Below, one piece after another: positions 6,115-6,161 of a stretch of DNA of 6,161 nucleotides. Each line of letters begins with the position of its first letter. Within the stretch, counting starts at the first letter, position 1. This DNA is from JAWLDB01 sp041686915 (GTDB taxonomy: Bacteria > Bacillota > UBA994 > UBA5500), in the NCBI GenBank assembly GCA_041686915.1, contig JAWLDB010000161.1, forward strand, positions 1 through 6,161, read 5' to 3'. The translations under genes and the position numbers were made by a program. The notes beneath the pieces were generated by a model. That model was not told where the DNA came from, ran no database searches, and saw only the letters and a list, made by a program, of their open reading frames with translations.

Positions 6115-6161
6115 ATGGACGGTTTCTACGAAAAGTTGGCTGATGTATATGAAGACATTTT
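6115..6161 (+). CDS. Probable class I SAM-dependent methyltransferase (5' end only)
   Basis: An open frame starts at ATG 6115 and runs off the right edge after 15 full codons (MDGFYEKLADVYEDI). AGGAG (6102-6106) lies 8 bases upstream and overlaps the TAG of the regulator, which suggests translational coupling. The FYEKLADVYEDI pattern, an aromatic helix before the SAM-binding motif, is common at the start of small class I methyltransferases. The SAM-binding GxGxG loop would lie beyond the window, so the function is a tentative guess, while the gene itself is well supported. Confidence 0.6.
   Translation, partial: MDGFYEKLADVYEDI

Overview
The window reads as ordinary chromosome from an anaerobic Gram-positive bacterium, probably a Peptococcaceae-like clostridium. 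This rests on purine-rich Shine-Dalgarno sites before every gene, roughly balanced base composition, a two-cluster DUF362 ferredoxin-type protein, a FolD and a Crp/Fnr-type regulator. Genus cannot be settled from the sequence alone. No rRNA, tRNA, CRISPR array, insertion sequence or phage gene was seen.

Left half, all on the minus strand and listed in the direction of transcription: a class V PLP-dependent enzyme (3065-4207); a 10-bp-stem terminator (3017-3044); an N-acyl-D-amino-acid deacylase (1344-2927) followed after 6 bases by a 74-residue two-helix membrane protein (1113-1337); a tandem double hairpin (1060-1107); then a DUF362/4Fe-4S protein that runs off the left edge (979 to 1). The deacylase and PLP enzyme suggest catabolism of amino acids or N-acylated D-amino acids. 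The DUF362 protein appears to be a separate transcription unit.

Right half, all on the plus strand: folD (4461-5309) with a consensus-like promoter and its own terminator, then a Crp/Fnr-family regulator (5423-6103) with a separate promoter whose spacer holds a perfect 12-bp palindrome. The first 15 codons of a probable SAM-dependent methyltransferase follow (6115 onward), with a ribosome-binding site that overlaps the regulator's stop codon.

The two halves diverge from the 253-base intergenic region 4208-4460. I found no clear undescribed multi-gene system. The best leads are a FolD with substitutions in two normally conserved motifs (Q to E in the LPLP motif, GRS to GWG in the dinucleotide loop), the palindromic operator candidate in the regulator promoter, and a PLP enzyme of the desulfurase-like fold that lacks the desulfurase cysteine.
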